A DNA stretch of 64,000 nt from Prochlorococcus sp. AG-412-P08 (GCA_003214695.1 QCLI01000002.1:112789-176788); one strand, 5' to 3'. Positions 10,581-20,483 are shown, counted from the stretch's first letter. Numbers and translations are program-made. The notes: generated by a model not told the origin, from the letters alone.

Positions 10581-10594
10581 GTATTAACCATTAC
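10581..10594 (+). promoter_or_regulatory. NtcA-binding box upstream of amt1
   Basis: GTATTAACCATTAC is an exact match to the NtcA consensus GTA-N8-TAC. It ends 85 bases before the amt1 start codon. An AT-rich TATTGATATAT stretch begins 24 bases further on, at the right distance for a -10 region, though it is not a clean TAN3T. NtcA is the global nitrogen activator of cyanobacteria and amt genes are known targets; activity here is inferred. Confidence 0.75.
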
Positions 10595-10679
10595 CAGGCA
10601 TTGTCTCTTAATTGCTCATATTGATATATGTAATAGCTTTTTTTATAAATTAGCTTCTTTTGCAGAATTTCATTTTTTT

Positions 10680-12173
10680 ATGACCACTGCTTTGCAATCG
10701 CCGCCTAGGCGTCGCACTGCGCGCCTCCAGGAAGTGAGCCTACTGGAAGGACCAATGCTTCTATTGAAAAGCATTCGCGGCTTTAGATCTAATCAAGGAT
10801 TAATTTGGTTAGCTACTGTGCCCTTGGCTCTTTTAGGCTTAGGAGTTTTTAGTTTCGCTGCTCGTGCAGAAGTTGGTCTTTCTGACCTAACTGGCCCTCA
10901 AGCGGCGACTTTCTTGGCAGACAACCTTTGGCTATTCATTGCAACGATCCTCGTCATTTTCATGAATGCTGGGTTCGCAATGGTTGAAGCCGGGATGTGT
11001 CGTTCAAAGAATGCCGTAAACATTCTTGCTAAAAATCTTTTTGTTTTTGCTTTAGCCGTAACTGCATATTGGTTTATTGGCTATTCACTGATGTATGGAG
11101 ATTCAGTGGCAGGAGGATGGCTTTATTTTAATGGCTTGTTCTTTGACCCAGATCCTTCAGGAGCACTTGCATGTGCAGCTTCAGGAGATACTGGTTGCCT
11201 TGTACCTGCTGTAGATTTCCTTTTCCAAGCTGCTTTTGCAGGTACTGCAGCTACTATTGTTTCTGGACTTGTTGCTGAAAGAGTTAAATTTGGTGAATTT
11301 GTTGTTTTTTCATTGATATTGACTGCTTTTATTTATCCAATTTCAGGCAGTTGGCAGTGGAATGGAGGATGGCTTTCAGAACTAGGTTTTATTGATTTTG
11401 CGGGTTCTTCAATTGTTCACTCAGTTGGTGGATGGGCAGGTCTTATTGGAGCAATGCTTCTTGGACCTAGAATTGGAAAGTTTGTTGATGGAAAGGCCCA
11501 GGCAATGCCTGGACATAACATGGCACTAGCTACGCTTGGTGCACTGATTCTGTGGATTGGTTGGTATGGCTTCAACCCTGGATCAGAGTTGGCTATGGAT
11601 GAATATGTTGCTTTTGTTGCTGTTACTACAACTCTTGCAGCTGCTGGTGGAGCTATAGCAGCGACTCTTATTTCGACACTTACATCTGGTAAGCCGGATT
11701 TAACCATGATTATCAATGGAATACTTGCGGGTCTCGTAAGTATTACCGCTGGTTGTGGAAACATGACACTTACAGGGTCATGGCTCGCAGGATTTGTGGG
11801 CGGTGTAATAGTTGTTTTTGCAGTTTCTGCTTTGGATTCCTTAGGTGTTGATGACCCTGTCGGCGCTTTTTCTGTTCATGGAGTATGTGGTATTTGGGGA
11901 ACAGTGGTAATTGGATTGTGGGGTGTTGATGGAATGGATCCATCTGCAGCTGGCATTGGTCTCCTAAATGGAGGTGGAATATCAACCTTGTTGGTTCAGG
12001 CTCTTGGTGCCGGCGCTTATGCGATCTGGACAATAGCGACTTGCTGGATGGCTTGGTCAATCATTGGCAGTTTCTTTGGTGGTATTCGTGTAAGTGAAGA
12101 AGAAGAAACTTTGGGCCTTGATATTGGTGAGCATGGTATGGAAGCTTATCCAGACTTTGCTTCTTCTAATTAA
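10680..12173 (+). CDS. amt1: Ammonium transporter Amt
   Basis: A 497-residue ammonium channel of the Amt/MEP/Rh family in the cytoplasmic membrane. The membrane domain begins around residue 75 and includes FMNAGFAMVEAGMCRSKNAVN, SVGGWAGLIGAMLLGPRIG, and DDPVGAFSVHGVCGIWG with the conserved pore histidine. A basic N-terminal extension of about 60 residues (PPRRRTARLQE) precedes a hydrophobic signal-like segment ending at ARA. The first coding bases are unusually GC-rich for this window. A perfect NtcA box lies upstream, and a strong hairpin terminator follows the gene. It probably scavenges ammonium in nutrient-poor water. Confidence 0.96.
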   Translation: MTTALQSPPRRRTARLQEVSLLEGPMLLLKSIRGFRSNQGLIWLATVPLALLGLGVFSFAARAEVGLSDLTGPQAATFLADNLWLFIATILVIFMNAGFAMVEAGMCRSKNAVNILAKNLFVFALAVTAYWFIGYSLMYGDSVAGGWLYFNGLFFDPDPSGALACAASGDTGCLVPAVDFLFQAAFAGTAATIVSGLVAERVKFGEFVVFSLILTAFIYPISGSWQWNGGWLSELGFIDFAGSSIVHSVGGWAGLIGAMLLGPRIGKFVDGKAQAMPGHNMALATLGALILWIGWYGFNPGSELAMDEYVAFVAVTTTLAAAGGAIAATLISTLTSGKPDLTMIINGILAGLVSITAGCGNMTLTGSWLAGFVGGVIVVFAVSALDSLGVDDPVGAFSVHGVCGIWGTVVIGLWGVDGMDPSAAGIGLLNGGGISTLLVQALGAGAYAIWTIATCWMAWSIIGSFFGGIRVSEEEETLGLDIGEHGMEAYPDFASSN

Positions 12174-12191
12174 GAACAAATGTTTTCTTAC

Positions 12192-12220
12192 AAAAAGCCT
12201 GGCATTTAGCCAGGCTTTTT
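12192..12220 (+). terminator. Rho-independent terminator of amt1
   Basis: A perfect 12-base inverted repeat (AAAAAGCCTGGC / GCCAGGCTTTTT) around a 5-base loop ATTTA begins 18 bases after the amt1 stop codon. The stem ends in a T run, and an A run sits on the other side, so it could work in both directions. Confidence 0.9.
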
Positions 12221-12274
12221 GTGTTTTTTAGCTCTTGCGAATAGAGTCTTATTCTTAATGTAGATTCAATAGAA

Positions 12275-13486
12275 ATGGATACTCAAGCTTTTAAACGTTC
12301 GCTTCACCATTCTGATCGTTATAACCGAAGAGGTTTCGAATCCCCTGCAAAAAGGGCTAAAGCCCTTGAAAAGGCTTATCAAAGCAATTTGATAGCTTCT
12401 ATTCGTGATAATGGATATTTGCTAGAGCATGGAAGATTAAGAGTCAAACTTGCAGAGGCTTTTGGATTTTGTTGGGGTGTAGAACGTGCTGTAGCAATGG
12501 CTTATGAAACTAGGCGACATTATCCAAAAGAAAGTATTTGGATAACTAATGAAATCATTCACAACCCTTCAGTGAATGATCATTTGAGAAATATGAATGT
12601 GCGTTTTATATCTGCTGAGAAAGGAATTAAAGACTTCTCTTCAGTGAAGGAGGGTGATGTTGTGATATTGCCAGCTTTTGGAGCAACTGTGCAGGAAATG
12701 AAACTTCTTCATGAACGTGGTTGTCACATCATCGATACAACTTGTCCATGGGTTTCAAAAGTGTGGCATACGGTAGAGAAACATAAAAAGCATGAATTCA
12801 CTTCAATTATTCATGGAAAAGTTAAACATGAAGAAACATTAGCTACCAGCTCTTTTGCAGGAACCTATTTAGTTGTTTTAGATCTTGAGGAGGCTCAGTA
12901 TGTTTCTGAATATATTCTTGGGAATGGAGATCGAGATGACTTTATGAGAAGATTTGCAAGGGCTTTTTCTAATGGTTTTGATCCAGATAGAGATCTGAAG
13001 CGACTTGGGGTAGCTAATCAGACAACAATGCTCAAGAGTGAAACTGAAGAGATTGGCCGGTTGTTTGAAAAAACAATGCTTAGGAAATATGGACCTTCTG
13101 ATTTAAACGAACATTTCTTGGCCTTTAATACAATTTGTGATGCTACTGAGGAAAGACAAGATGCAATGTTTTCTTTAGTGGATGAACCACTCGACATGCT
13201 AGTAGTTATTGGGGGCTTTAACTCTTCAAATACAACTCATCTTCAAGAAATTGCTTTGTCTAAAGGGATTCGTTCTTTTCATATAGATACTCCTGAAAGA
13301 ATTGGAGATAGAGACAACACAATCACCCACAAACCATTGGGAAATGATTTAACAGTTGAATCTGACTTCCTACCAACTGGAAAGGTTAATGTAGGTATAA
13401 CTTCTGGTGCATCAACTCCTGACAGAATTGTTGAGCATGTAATTCAAAAACTTATAAATCTTAGTGAGTCTAAAGTAATAGCGTAA
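12275..13486 (+). CDS. ispH: 4-hydroxy-3-methylbut-2-enyl diphosphate reductase
   Basis: Last enzyme of the MEP isoprenoid pathway: it reduces HMBPP to IPP and DMAPP using a [4Fe-4S] cluster. Cluster cysteines are visible in [24 protein letters not shown] and [12 protein letters not shown]. At 403 residues it is longer than E. coli IspH, as expected for the cyanobacterial/plastid type with an N-terminal extension. The products feed carotenoids, phytol and quinones. It is transcribed alone after the amt1 terminator. Confidence 0.96.
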   Translation: MDTQAFKRSLHHSDRYNRRGFESPAKRAKALEKAYQSNLIASIRDNGYLLEHGRLRVKLAEAFGFCWGVERAVAMAYETRRHYPKESIWITNEIIHNPSVNDHLRNMNVRFISAEKGIKDFSSVKEGDVVILPAFGATVQEMKLLHERGCHIIDTTCPWVSKVWHTVEKHKKHEFTSIIHGKVKHEETLATSSFAGTYLVVLDLEEAQYVSEYILGNGDRDDFMRRFARAFSNGFDPDRDLKRLGVANQTTMLKSETEEIGRLFEKTMLRKYGPSDLNEHFLAFNTICDATEERQDAMFSLVDEPLDMLVVIGGFNSSNTTHLQEIALSKGIRSFHIDTPERIGDRDNTITHKPLGNDLTVESDFLPTGKVNVGITSGASTPDRIVEHVIQKLINLSESKVIA

Positions 13487-13620
13487 ATATCATCTTTTAA
13501 AATAAAAGCTAAATCGATATCAATAAAGAGATCTCACTATTTAATTTGATAAAAACGAGTTTTTAGTTAACAGAATCTGCTGCCAAACAACTAACATGTA
13601 ATTCTGATGCTTATAGCGTG

Positions 13621-14181
13621 ATGGCTGATTCAGAAAAAATTAATTCACCAAAACCAGATTCTTCTTCATCTAACCAGTCTCAGAAGGTTGAAGTTGTAGT
13701 GGCTAGTTCGTCTGATGGGGATGTGAATATTTTGGGTGAACTGGCAACTTTTGTTTTGAGAGTAGGCTTTAGCTTGTTTATGGTTCATCATGGTCTTGAA
13801 AAATTGCAAGATCCTCAGGGATTTGCAGAATTTGTTGTTGGAAAATATTTTGGATTTTTACCTGGAGATCCCATAATTTGGACATTTGCAGCAGGTATAA
13901 CCCAAGTAATTTGTCCAATTGGACTTGCCTTGGGGATATTTACGAGACTTTGTGCTTTAGGACTTTTGAATACAATGTTGTTTGCTCTTTATTTCCATTT
14001 TGTTGATACCGGCTTAGAAGGCTTCCCTCTTGCAGTAGTCGAAGGTCATAATTATATATTTGAATTATCTGCAATTTATGCTGCAATATCTTTCTACTTT
14101 CTATGCGCAGGGCCTGGAAGATTGGCAATCTTTCAAAAAAAGAATAAAGTAACTTATTATCCTAAAGGCTCTCAAAGCTAA
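13621..14181 (+). CDS. DoxX-family membrane protein
   Basis: A 186-residue protein. The first 40 residues are Ser/Lys-rich and polar. Four hydrophobic segments follow, beginning FVLRVGFSLFMVHHGLEKL, the classic first helix of DoxX proteins. The family is found in many bacteria and linked to redox or sulfur functions in a few; the role here is unknown. The track starts at a GTG at 13618, but the adjacent ATG at 13621 is the more likely start. It converges with purH. Confidence 0.8.
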   Translation: MADSEKINSPKPDSSSSNQSQKVEVVVASSSDGDVNILGELATFVLRVGFSLFMVHHGLEKLQDPQGFAEFVVGKYFGFLPGDPIIWTFAAGITQVICPIGLALGIFTRLCALGLLNTMLFALYFHFVDTGLEGFPLAVVEGHNYIFELSAIYAAISFYFLCAGPGRLAIFQKKNKVTYYPKGSQS

Positions 14182-14222
14182 ATAGAAAATTTAAAAGATA
14201 TTAAGTAGTTTTATCTATAATT

Positions 14223-15779
14223 TTAATGTAAAAAATGTCTTTTTCCAGTAAAGATCATCGGGATATTTAATTCTTCACATGCTTTGATTGATAATTCATC
14301 TTTAATACTACCTCCTGGTTGAATAATTGCGCTTATACCGTATTGAGCAGCTAATCGAATTGTGTCATCAAAAGGGAAAAATCCATCACTTGCTAAAACG
14401 GCTTTGTTTGCTTTTTTGCCAGCAGTTTCGAGAGCTATTTTGGCTGATCCAATCCTGTTTGTTTGGCCAGCTCCAATTCCAAGAGTTTGTCCAGAGGATG
14501 CAATAGTTATTGCATTAGAACGTACATGCTTAACTACTTTCCATGCAAAAGTAAGATCTTCTTTCTGATGTGAGTTTGGTTGTAGCTCTGTGACAACTTT
14601 CCAGTTACTTACATCTATTAAAAGGTCATCACTTTCTTGAACAATTACTCCTCCAAGAATACTCCTAATAGTTTTTCTTTCTGAATTCTTGATAAAGCTA
14701 TTCTTGAGTTCAATTAGCCTTAAGTTTTTTTTGTCAGAAAGGATTAACTTAGCCTCTTCATCAAACTTTGGTGCTACAACACATTCTAAAAAGAGACTTT
14801 TTAATTCTATTGCTGCTTTTGAATTAACAGTAGAATTTAATGCGACTATTCCACCAAATGCACTAGTTCTATCTGCATCTAATGCCTTTGTTAGAGCTGA
14901 ATCGATAGAGCTTCCTGTTGCAACACCACAAGGATTTGTATGTTTAATAACTACAGCTGCATATTGGAATGATTTATTGCTATTTTCCTCCCCATAATAA
15001 AATTCTCTTATTGTAGATAAGGCTGCTTCTAAATCTAATAGATTATTAGTGCTAATTTCTTTCCCTTGGAACTTATAAGCTCCATCCCAACCTTGCTCAT
15101 TGTAACTATACCATGTAGCTTTTTGATGAGGATTTTCACCGTATCTAAGAGTTTGTTTTATGGGGAGTGCTTCTATCCATTCAGACTCTTTAACTGAGAT
15201 TTTGTTTCTCATCCATTTACTTATAGCAGCATCATAACTTGCTGTATGTTCAAAAGCTTCAAGAGCTAATTTACATTTAAGAGAGGGGGAAATATCTCCT
15301 TTTCTGAGCTCTTCCAGGAAGTTTTCGTATTGACTTGGACTAGTTAAAATTGTTACTGACTCGTGGTTCTTGGCAGCTGCTCTAACCATTGCAGGACCGC
15401 CTATGTCAATATTCTCAATAGCATTGTCCCAACTTACATTTGGATCCTTAATTGTTTCCTTGAAAGGGTAAAGATTAACAATAACTAAATCTATATTATT
15501 GATTTTTGCTTGTTGAAGATCATTTTGATGGGATTGATCCTTTCTTTTTGCAAGTATGCCTCCATGGACTTTGGGGTGCAGAGTTTTTACTCTCCCTCCC
15601 AGTATCTCTTGTGCACCTGTATAGTCTGCTACTCGAGTAACTGGAATGGATGCTTCTTCAAGTGCTTTGGCCGTTCCTCCGCTGGAAATGATTTGATAGC
15701 CATATTCACTGCTGAGAGTTTCGGCAATAGGAATTAAGCCCTGCTTGTTAGAAACGCTTATTAATGCAATAGGTGCCAT
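14223..15779 (-). CDS. purH: Bifunctional AICAR transformylase / IMP cyclohydrolase
   Basis: Catalyses the last two steps of IMP synthesis. The N-terminal MGS-like cyclohydrolase domain (about 1-195) shows [17 protein letters not shown] and [14 protein letters not shown]. The C-terminal transformylase domain has [14 protein letters not shown] and the terminal [17 protein letters not shown]. The 518-residue length is normal. The start faces the esterase gene across 60 bases, making a short divergent promoter region. Confidence 0.96.
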   Translation of the reverse strand: MAPIALISVSNKQGLIPIAETLSSEYGYQIISSGGTAKALEEASIPVTRVADYTGAQEILGGRVKTLHPKVHGGILAKRKDQSHQNDLQQAKINNIDLVIVNLYPFKETIKDPNVSWDNAIENIDIGGPAMVRAAAKNHESVTILTSPSQYENFLEELRKGDISPSLKCKLALEAFEHTASYDAAISKWMRNKISVKESEWIEALPIKQTLRYGENPHQKATWYSYNEQGWDGAYKFQGKEISTNNLLDLEAALSTIREFYYGEENSNKSFQYAAVVIKHTNPCGVATGSSIDSALTKALDADRTSAFGGIVALNSTVNSKAAIELKSLFLECVVAPKFDEEAKLILSDKKNLRLIELKNSFIKNSERKTIRSILGGVIVQESDDLLIDVSNWKVVTELQPNSHQKEDLTFAWKVVKHVRSNAITIASSGQTLGIGAGQTNRIGSAKIALETAGKKANKAVLASDGFFPFDDTIRLAAQYGISAIIQPGGSIKDELSIKACEELNIPMIFTGKRHFLH

Positions 15780-15839
15780 AAGACAAGAAATAAATCCATT
15801 CCAAGGGTTAACTTAAGCATTAATAATCCAATTTGTTTA

Positions 15840-16451
15840 ATGGAAGAAGAACTTTTTTGTTTTCCTTCTGAAAGCGCCACTTATAGATTGATCTTGCTTC
15901 ATGGATGGGGAGCTGATGCGGAAGACCTGATTCCTTTAGGCGAAGGTTTAGTGAATTCTCTTAATGACTTTGATGTTGAATTAGTCTCTCTTCGTGCTCC
16001 TCAGGTGCACCCTGAAGGCATAGGAAGGCAATGGTATGGACTTTTCCCTGCAGAGTGGGAGCAGGCATCTGAAGCCGTTCAATCTCTTAAAGGACGATTG
16101 CAAAGACTTGGCTCATTTCAGCTCCCATTAGAGAAAACCATCTTGTTAGGATTCTCTCAAGGTGGTGCAATGGCTATTGCTGCAGGAAGCAGTTTGCCTT
16201 TAGCAGGAATAATTGCTTGCAGTGCTTATCTTCACCCTGGCTTCATACCACCTGTGAAAACTCCACCGGTCTTATTTACACATGGAACTCAAGATTCAAT
16301 AGTGCCAATGGAAGCATCTGAAAAACTTTTCGACTTATTTCATCACAATACAAGCTCATCACAAATTCATCTTTTTGAAGGAGGCCATGAAATACCTCAA
16401 AAGATCTATGGAGTCATTAGGCCTTTTATTGAAAAATGTCTTTGCAATTAA
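15840..16451 (+). CDS. Alpha/beta-hydrolase, carboxylesterase type
   Basis: A 203-residue esterase/phospholipase-like protein (Abhydrolase_2 family). The catalytic triad is recognisable: Ser in LLGFSQGGAMA (about residue 103), Asp in THGTQDSIVP, His in FEGGHEIPQ. LHGWGADAEDL supplies the oxyanion-hole region. The natural substrate cannot be read from the sequence; such enzymes cleave short acyl esters. It is cytosolic, with no signal peptide. Confidence 0.85.
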   Translation: MEEELFCFPSESATYRLILLHGWGADAEDLIPLGEGLVNSLNDFDVELVSLRAPQVHPEGIGRQWYGLFPAEWEQASEAVQSLKGRLQRLGSFQLPLEKTILLGFSQGGAMAIAAGSSLPLAGIIACSAYLHPGFIPPVKTPPVLFTHGTQDSIVPMEASEKLFDLFHHNTSSSQIHLFEGGHEIPQKIYGVIRPFIEKCLCN

Positions 16452-16486
16452 ATTTAGACAATTTGATGAATTGAAGAAGAAGTTAC

Positions 16487-16855
16487 TTAAACAAAAGCGT
16501 ATTCATATTCTTCGATCTCTTCCCAATCATCAGCTGTTAATTCGAGTCCTTCAAACATATTGTGCTCTCCCACTGCTTCAACAATTGTTCTTAATGAAGG
16601 GAAAAGAAAATGATTTTCTTCAGCATATTGAGCACTAAATAATCCTTTCTCACCCCAGAAAAATCTATCGGTAGTATGTTCATTTCTTCGAACATTTACA
16701 ATGGCAGGAGCATTTATAGCAGTTTCAGCTATGTAGCGCCTAGCGGCTGTTACGGGTTTGTATTCTCCAGTCTCAAGATGAAATGTCTGGACATGGGCCA
16801 TGACTCTTTGACCAGCCAGGCGCCTGCGGCTAATCCTCTTGCGCTTTTTTGACAT
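16487..16855 (-). CDS. DUF3155 cyanobacterial protein
   Basis: A 122-residue protein starting with a very basic tail (MSKKRKRISRRRLAGQRV), followed by a mixed domain (YKPVTAARRYIAE, RRNEHTTDRFFWGEKG) and an acidic C-terminus (DDWEEIEEYEYAFV). This matches the DUF3155 family, restricted to cyanobacteria and of unknown function. The basic head could bind nucleic acid, but that is a guess. It is convergent with the esterase, with a 35-base gap. Confidence 0.75.
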   Translation of the reverse strand: MSKKRKRISRRRLAGQRVMAHVQTFHLETGEYKPVTAARRYIAETAINAPAIVNVRRNEHTTDRFFWGEKGLFSAQYAEENHFLFPSLRTIVEAVGEHNMFEGLELTADDWEEIEEYEYAFV

Positions 16856-17220
16856 GAGATGATGACCCCTGAATAGGAACTAAGAAAGAGTGAATTAAAT
16901 AAGGATGAAACGGCTACAACTAAAGAAAATTCACAGATAGAAAAACCTTGCTTGAATTTTGAAGAATTTCTGGATAGAAGCTGTTGGAAAATTAAGTAAC
17001 CAAAATGCTTTTATCAAACTTTAGTAAGGCTTGGCTCAGGGGACCCATCCACCTCTGACATAGCCTTAATAGCACGCTTTTTTGGAATTTTGATAAATAG
17101 ACCATGCGAGGAGTCTCTTGTAAAGTCTCTTAAATGGCCCTTTAATATCTTAATACTTTTTTCTGAATTTTCAAGCTTTTCGCTTCTTGATCCAGATGCT
17201 CAAGATTTCTAAAAATAATT
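16856..17220. other. 365-base non-genic stretch with a hairpin and decayed-looking frames
   Basis: No complete gene is visible. A two-part hairpin lies at 17026-17067 (AAGGCT/AGCCTT outside, TCAGGGG/CCTCTGA inside). The minus strand is open from 17199 to 17014 with a protein-like translation (GLFIKIPKKRAIKAMSEVDG) but its only ATG is at 17061, giving 15 residues. A plus-strand frame ending at 16999 (ending NFEEFLDRSCWKIK) also lacks a start codon. It could be a decayed gene or a structured RNA. Confidence 0.5.
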
Positions 17221-18339
17221 ATGAAGTTTTCGGATCGATTTTTAAATCTCATTGATCAGCAGTTGAGCAGCTTTGAATTTGACCCTGAACTTGAGGCTGT
17301 TGTTGTTTATGTTGCGAAAACCGATGGGAAAGATTCCCCAACTTTGGAGGTTGTAGGGCAGCGGCCAAAGCAAATGCTAAAGAAATTAGGACCTATTGAA
17401 AATGACCCTGATTTGAGGGTCCCTTCGTCTAATCGTCGTTGGTATCCCATGCAACAAGGTTCCATATTATTAGGTGTAATTAGGGCGGAAAGGCATCCTT
17501 CAGAGGTTCAGTGGCCTGAATCTCTTGATACTCGATTGCAAATCAGTGCTGCAACCTTGGCAAACTTTCTAAGCTTAGAGCTAGATCGGGAAAAGCTGGT
17601 GAATGAGTTAAGTGAACAAAAAGAACAAGTTGGAGTATTGATTCATCAGCTAAGAAATCCTCTAGCAGCTTTGCGAACTTATGCTCAACTGCTTTTGAGA
17701 AAGTTGGGACCAGAGAGTAGCCAAAGGTCATTGGTCGAAGGATTATTGAGTGAGCAGAAACAGGTTGATAAGTATTTGGTGGCTTTAGATAAGCTTTCTC
17801 AACCCAAGCTGGCTTCTAAAGATATTGTTCCTGTCAGATTACTTTTACCTCCATTGATTCAAACTGAAAAACCTTTGGATCTGATGAAATTATTGAACCC
17901 TTTAATTGAGCGTGCTAAAGCAACAGCGAAACTGCAAGGTAGACAATGGTTTGGGCCAGTATATGTGCCTGATTGGATTAAGGAATTACGACCAGCTTGT
18001 GAAGGTATTACTGCGGAAATAGTTGCTAATCTTTTGGAAAATGCCTTTAGGTATTCCCCGCTATCTTCATCAATAGGAATTTCTATTAATGATCAAGGGA
18101 TTTGTGTTTGGGATAGCGGTACGCCGATTCCTTTTTCTGAAAGAGACAAAATATTTACTAGTGGTTTTAGAAGTTCTAAAAGTAAAGACTTTAAAGGTTC
18201 AGGTTTAGGTTTAAGTCTTGGTAAAAAATTAGCTGAGCAATTTGGCGGAGAATTAAAGTTAATTGTCAAACCATCTAATTTTGAAGAATCTCTACCTAAC
18301 GAAGGTAATGCATTTGTGATTAATTTCCCGGTAAAATAA
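17221..18339 (+). CDS. Sensor histidine kinase, possibly Hik2/CSK type
   Basis: A 372-residue soluble histidine kinase. Residues about 1-125 form a GAF-like sensor domain. The H box is LIHQLRNPLAALRTY with the phospho-accepting His at about residue 142. The N box is EIVANLLENAFRYSP, and the ATP lid carries GSGLGLSLGKKLAEQFGG. The lack of membrane segments and the GAF-HisKA-HATPase order resemble Hik2, the cyanobacterial relative of chloroplast sensor kinase, but the assignment is tentative. The N-terminal domain contains no cysteine, so an iron-sulfur sensor is unlikely here. No response regulator is adjacent. Its 3' end overlaps convergent cobS by 20 bases. Confidence 0.8.
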   Translation: MKFSDRFLNLIDQQLSSFEFDPELEAVVVYVAKTDGKDSPTLEVVGQRPKQMLKKLGPIENDPDLRVPSSNRRWYPMQQGSILLGVIRAERHPSEVQWPESLDTRLQISAATLANFLSLELDREKLVNELSEQKEQVGVLIHQLRNPLAALRTYAQLLLRKLGPESSQRSLVEGLLSEQKQVDKYLVALDKLSQPKLASKDIVPVRLLLPPLIQTEKPLDLMKLLNPLIERAKATAKLQGRQWFGPVYVPDWIKELRPACEGITAEIVANLLENAFRYSPLSSSIGISINDQGICVWDSGTPIPFSERDKIFTSGFRSSKSKDFKGSGLGLSLGKKLAEQFGGELKLIVKPSNFEESLPNEGNAFVINFPVK

Positions 18340-19096
18340 AGGCAAGGCTTACTAATAAAAATGTTTCTACTAGAACTACCGAAGCGCCATAGGAATCACC
18401 AGAGTGTCCACCAACTCTACGTGCTAGAAAATATGGAATTATGATGGAAGGTATAATTCCAATTAGTGAAGCTATAATTAGAAATATTTTTAGGGAATAG
18501 CTCAGACTGGAAAAGGTAATAAAAAATGTTAAGAGCAGTATTATGATCAATGATGGTATAGATTCTTTCATATTTCCTTTCCAATTATCTCTATGAAAGT
18601 CTGAAGAACTTTGTTTTTGTATAGAAGGATAATTTCCGATTGCGATTAACTGTGAATACCTTCCCCAGAAAGAAGCTATCGGAAGTGTAAATAAGTAAAA
18701 TAAACCAAGTTTATTTAAGGCTGCTAACTGTAGGGCAATATTAATAGTCAAGGCAATAATACCACTAGCCCCAACTCTGCTATCTTTCATTGCTTCGAGA
18801 CATTTTTCTGGACCGGCTGAAATACCATCTGCAGTATCAATTAATCCATCAAAATGTAGCCCACCTGTGATCCATAAATTAAAAGCAATTCCAATAAAAG
18901 GTAATGAATCTTGAGGCCAATTTAGCAAGAAGAGAATTAGCATTAAAAATGCTTGTAAGATCCCTATTAATAAGCCTATTAAAGGAGCGAAACGAGCGAT
19001 TCGTTTGAATCTAGGATTAATTCCTGGCCATTGAGGTAGGACAGTATAGAAAACCCATGCTCCAGAAAGCTCTCTTAACCAATTGGGTGATTTCAA
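18320..19096 (-). CDS. cobS: Adenosylcobinamide-GDP ribazoletransferase (cobalamin synthase)
   Basis: Integral membrane enzyme that joins adenosylcobinamide-GDP with the lower-ligand riboside in the last steps of corrinoid synthesis. The 258-residue protein has about six hydrophobic segments. The signature region is ITGGLHFDGLIDTADGISAG followed by MKDSRVGASGIIAL, typical of CobS. Marine picocyanobacteria make pseudocobalamin (established knowledge), so the lower ligand is probably adenine. The gene overlaps the kinase gene at its 3' end. Confidence 0.92.
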   Translation of the reverse strand: MKSPNWLRELSGAWVFYTVLPQWPGINPRFKRIARFAPLIGLLIGILQAFLMLILFLLNWPQDSLPFIGIAFNLWITGGLHFDGLIDTADGISAGPEKCLEAMKDSRVGASGIIALTINIALQLAALNKLGLFYLFTLPIASFWGRYSQLIAIGNYPSIQKQSSSDFHRDNWKGNMKESIPSLIIILLLTFFITFSSLSYSLKIFLIIASLIGIIPSIIIPYFLARRVGGHSGDSYGASVVLVETFLLVSLAFILPGN

Positions 19097-19190
19097 GAGG
19101 AAGACCTTTTGAAGAGTAGTTAATTAACAAAGTAGGTTGTAAGAACAATCAATGCTGAAAAGCTTGTGATTATTTTTTTTAGATTTGAAA

Positions 19191-20309
19191 ATGTTTGATT
19201 TTCAAATTCATTCAGAATGTCCTAATACTGCTGCCAGAGTAGGAAGTTTCTCTACTCCTCATGGAAATTTAAGTACGCCTCAATTTATGCCAGTAGGGAC
19301 ACTAGGCACAGTTAAAGGTATTACTGCAACTCAATTAAAAGAAGTGAATGCGCAAATGATTCTTGCGAATACGTTTCATTTACATATCCAGCCTGGTGAG
19401 GAAATTGTTAAGAAGGCTGGGGGGTTACACCATTTCATGGGTTGGGATCAACCAATTCTGACTGATTCAGGAGGCTACCAAGTTTTTAGCTTGAGCAAGC
19501 TCAACAAAATTGATGATCAAGGAGTGTCGTTTAAGAATCCTCGAGATGGAAGGAATATTGACTTAACCCCTGAAAAGGCAATGCAAATTCAAATGGATTT
19601 AGGTGCTGATGTCGTAATGGCTTTTGATCAATGCCCTCCATATCCGTCTACTGAGGTTGAGGTTGAGAATGCTTGCAAAAGAACCCATCATTGGTTAGAA
19701 AGATGCATCAAGGCGCATTCAAGGCAAGATCAGGCCATATTTGGAATTATTCAAGGAGGTTGTTATCCGCATTTGAGAGAAGAAAGCGTGAGACGAGTTT
19801 TAAGTTTTGATTTGCCTGGTGTAGCAATTGGTGGAGTTAGTGTTGGAGAACCATCATCAGAAATTCATAAGATAGTTCGACATTTATGCCCTTCTTTACC
19901 TGTAAAAGTACCAAGGTATTTAATGGGAATTGGAACCGTGAGAGAGATGGCCATAGCTGTTGCAAATGGTGTTGATCTATTTGATTGTGTTCTTCCAACA
20001 AGGCTGGGTCGTCATGGGACTGCTTTAGTTCGTGATGAGCGCTGGAATTTAAGAAATTCTTGCTTTAAAAACGATTATCAGCCTTTGGACACAACTTGTA
20101 AATGTGAAGCTTGTCTTAATCACAGCAGGGCGTATCTCCATCATTTAATTCGTAACGATGAATTACTGGGCCTTACTCTCTTGAGCTTGCATAACCTCAG
20201 TCATTTAATACGTTTTTCACGCGCAATGACGCTTGCAATTGAAGATGGATGTTTTTCAGAGGATTTCGCTCCGTGGCAGAAAGACTCGATTGCGCTTCAC
20301 ACGTGGTAG
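19191..20309 (+). CDS. tgt: tRNA-guanine transglycosylase
   Basis: Exchanges guanine 34 for a queuine precursor in tRNAs with GUN anticodons. The 372-residue product has the active-site motif [11 protein letters not shown], the aspartate region MGIGTVREM, and the C-terminal zinc site [17 protein letters not shown]. The track starts at a TTG (19185); the ATG at 19191 ([11 protein letters not shown]) is preferred. psbK follows after 30 bases on the same strand, so the two may share a transcript. Confidence 0.95.
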   Translation: MFDFQIHSECPNTAARVGSFSTPHGNLSTPQFMPVGTLGTVKGITATQLKEVNAQMILANTFHLHIQPGEEIVKKAGGLHHFMGWDQPILTDSGGYQVFSLSKLNKIDDQGVSFKNPRDGRNIDLTPEKAMQIQMDLGADVVMAFDQCPPYPSTEVEVENACKRTHHWLERCIKAHSRQDQAIFGIIQGGCYPHLREESVRRVLSFDLPGVAIGGVSVGEPSSEIHKIVRHLCPSLPVKVPRYLMGIGTVREMAIAVANGVDLFDCVLPTRLGRHGTALVRDERWNLRNSCFKNDYQPLDTTCKCEACLNHSRAYLHHLIRNDELLGLTLLSLHNLSHLIRFSRAMTLAIEDGCFSEDFAPWQKDSIALHTW

Positions 20310-20339
20310 CGTCACTTGCAAACGTAAAATTCTTTAGGG

Positions 20340-20483
20340 ATGGTATCGCTTACCTTCGATTTACTTGCTCAGTTGCCTGAGGCTTATCAAATTTATGCTC
20401 CAACGGTTGATGTTCTTCCGTTGATTCCATTGCTTTTCTTCTTGCTTGTTTTTGTTTGGCAAGCAGCAGTTGGATTTCGTTAA
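20340..20483 (+). CDS. psbK: Photosystem II protein K
   Basis: Too short for the ORF track. The 47-residue product ends [18 protein letters not shown] followed by [17 protein letters not shown], which is the nearly invariant mature PsbK sequence: a single membrane helix of the photosystem II core near CP43. The first nine or so residues (MVSLTFDLL) form the cleaved leader seen in other PsbK proteins. It lies 30 bases downstream of tgt and converges with the oxidoreductase gene. Confidence 0.95.
   Translation: MVSLTFDLLAQLPEAYQIYAPTVDVLPLIPLLFFLLVFVWQAAVGFR

Noticed and set aside
11770-12060. Minus-strand ORF of 96 residues inside amt1
   Set aside because: It is a shadow frame of a clear ammonium transporter gene, with low-complexity His/Gln-rich translation.
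15510-15737. Plus-strand ORF inside purH
   Set aside because: It is a shadow of the purH coding strand; purH is complete and well supported.
17026-17067. Hairpin as a known riboswitch or the Yfr2-type RNA
   Set aside because: I could not match it to the glutamine riboswitch, cobalamin riboswitch or Yfr2 consensus by eye, so only the structure is reported.
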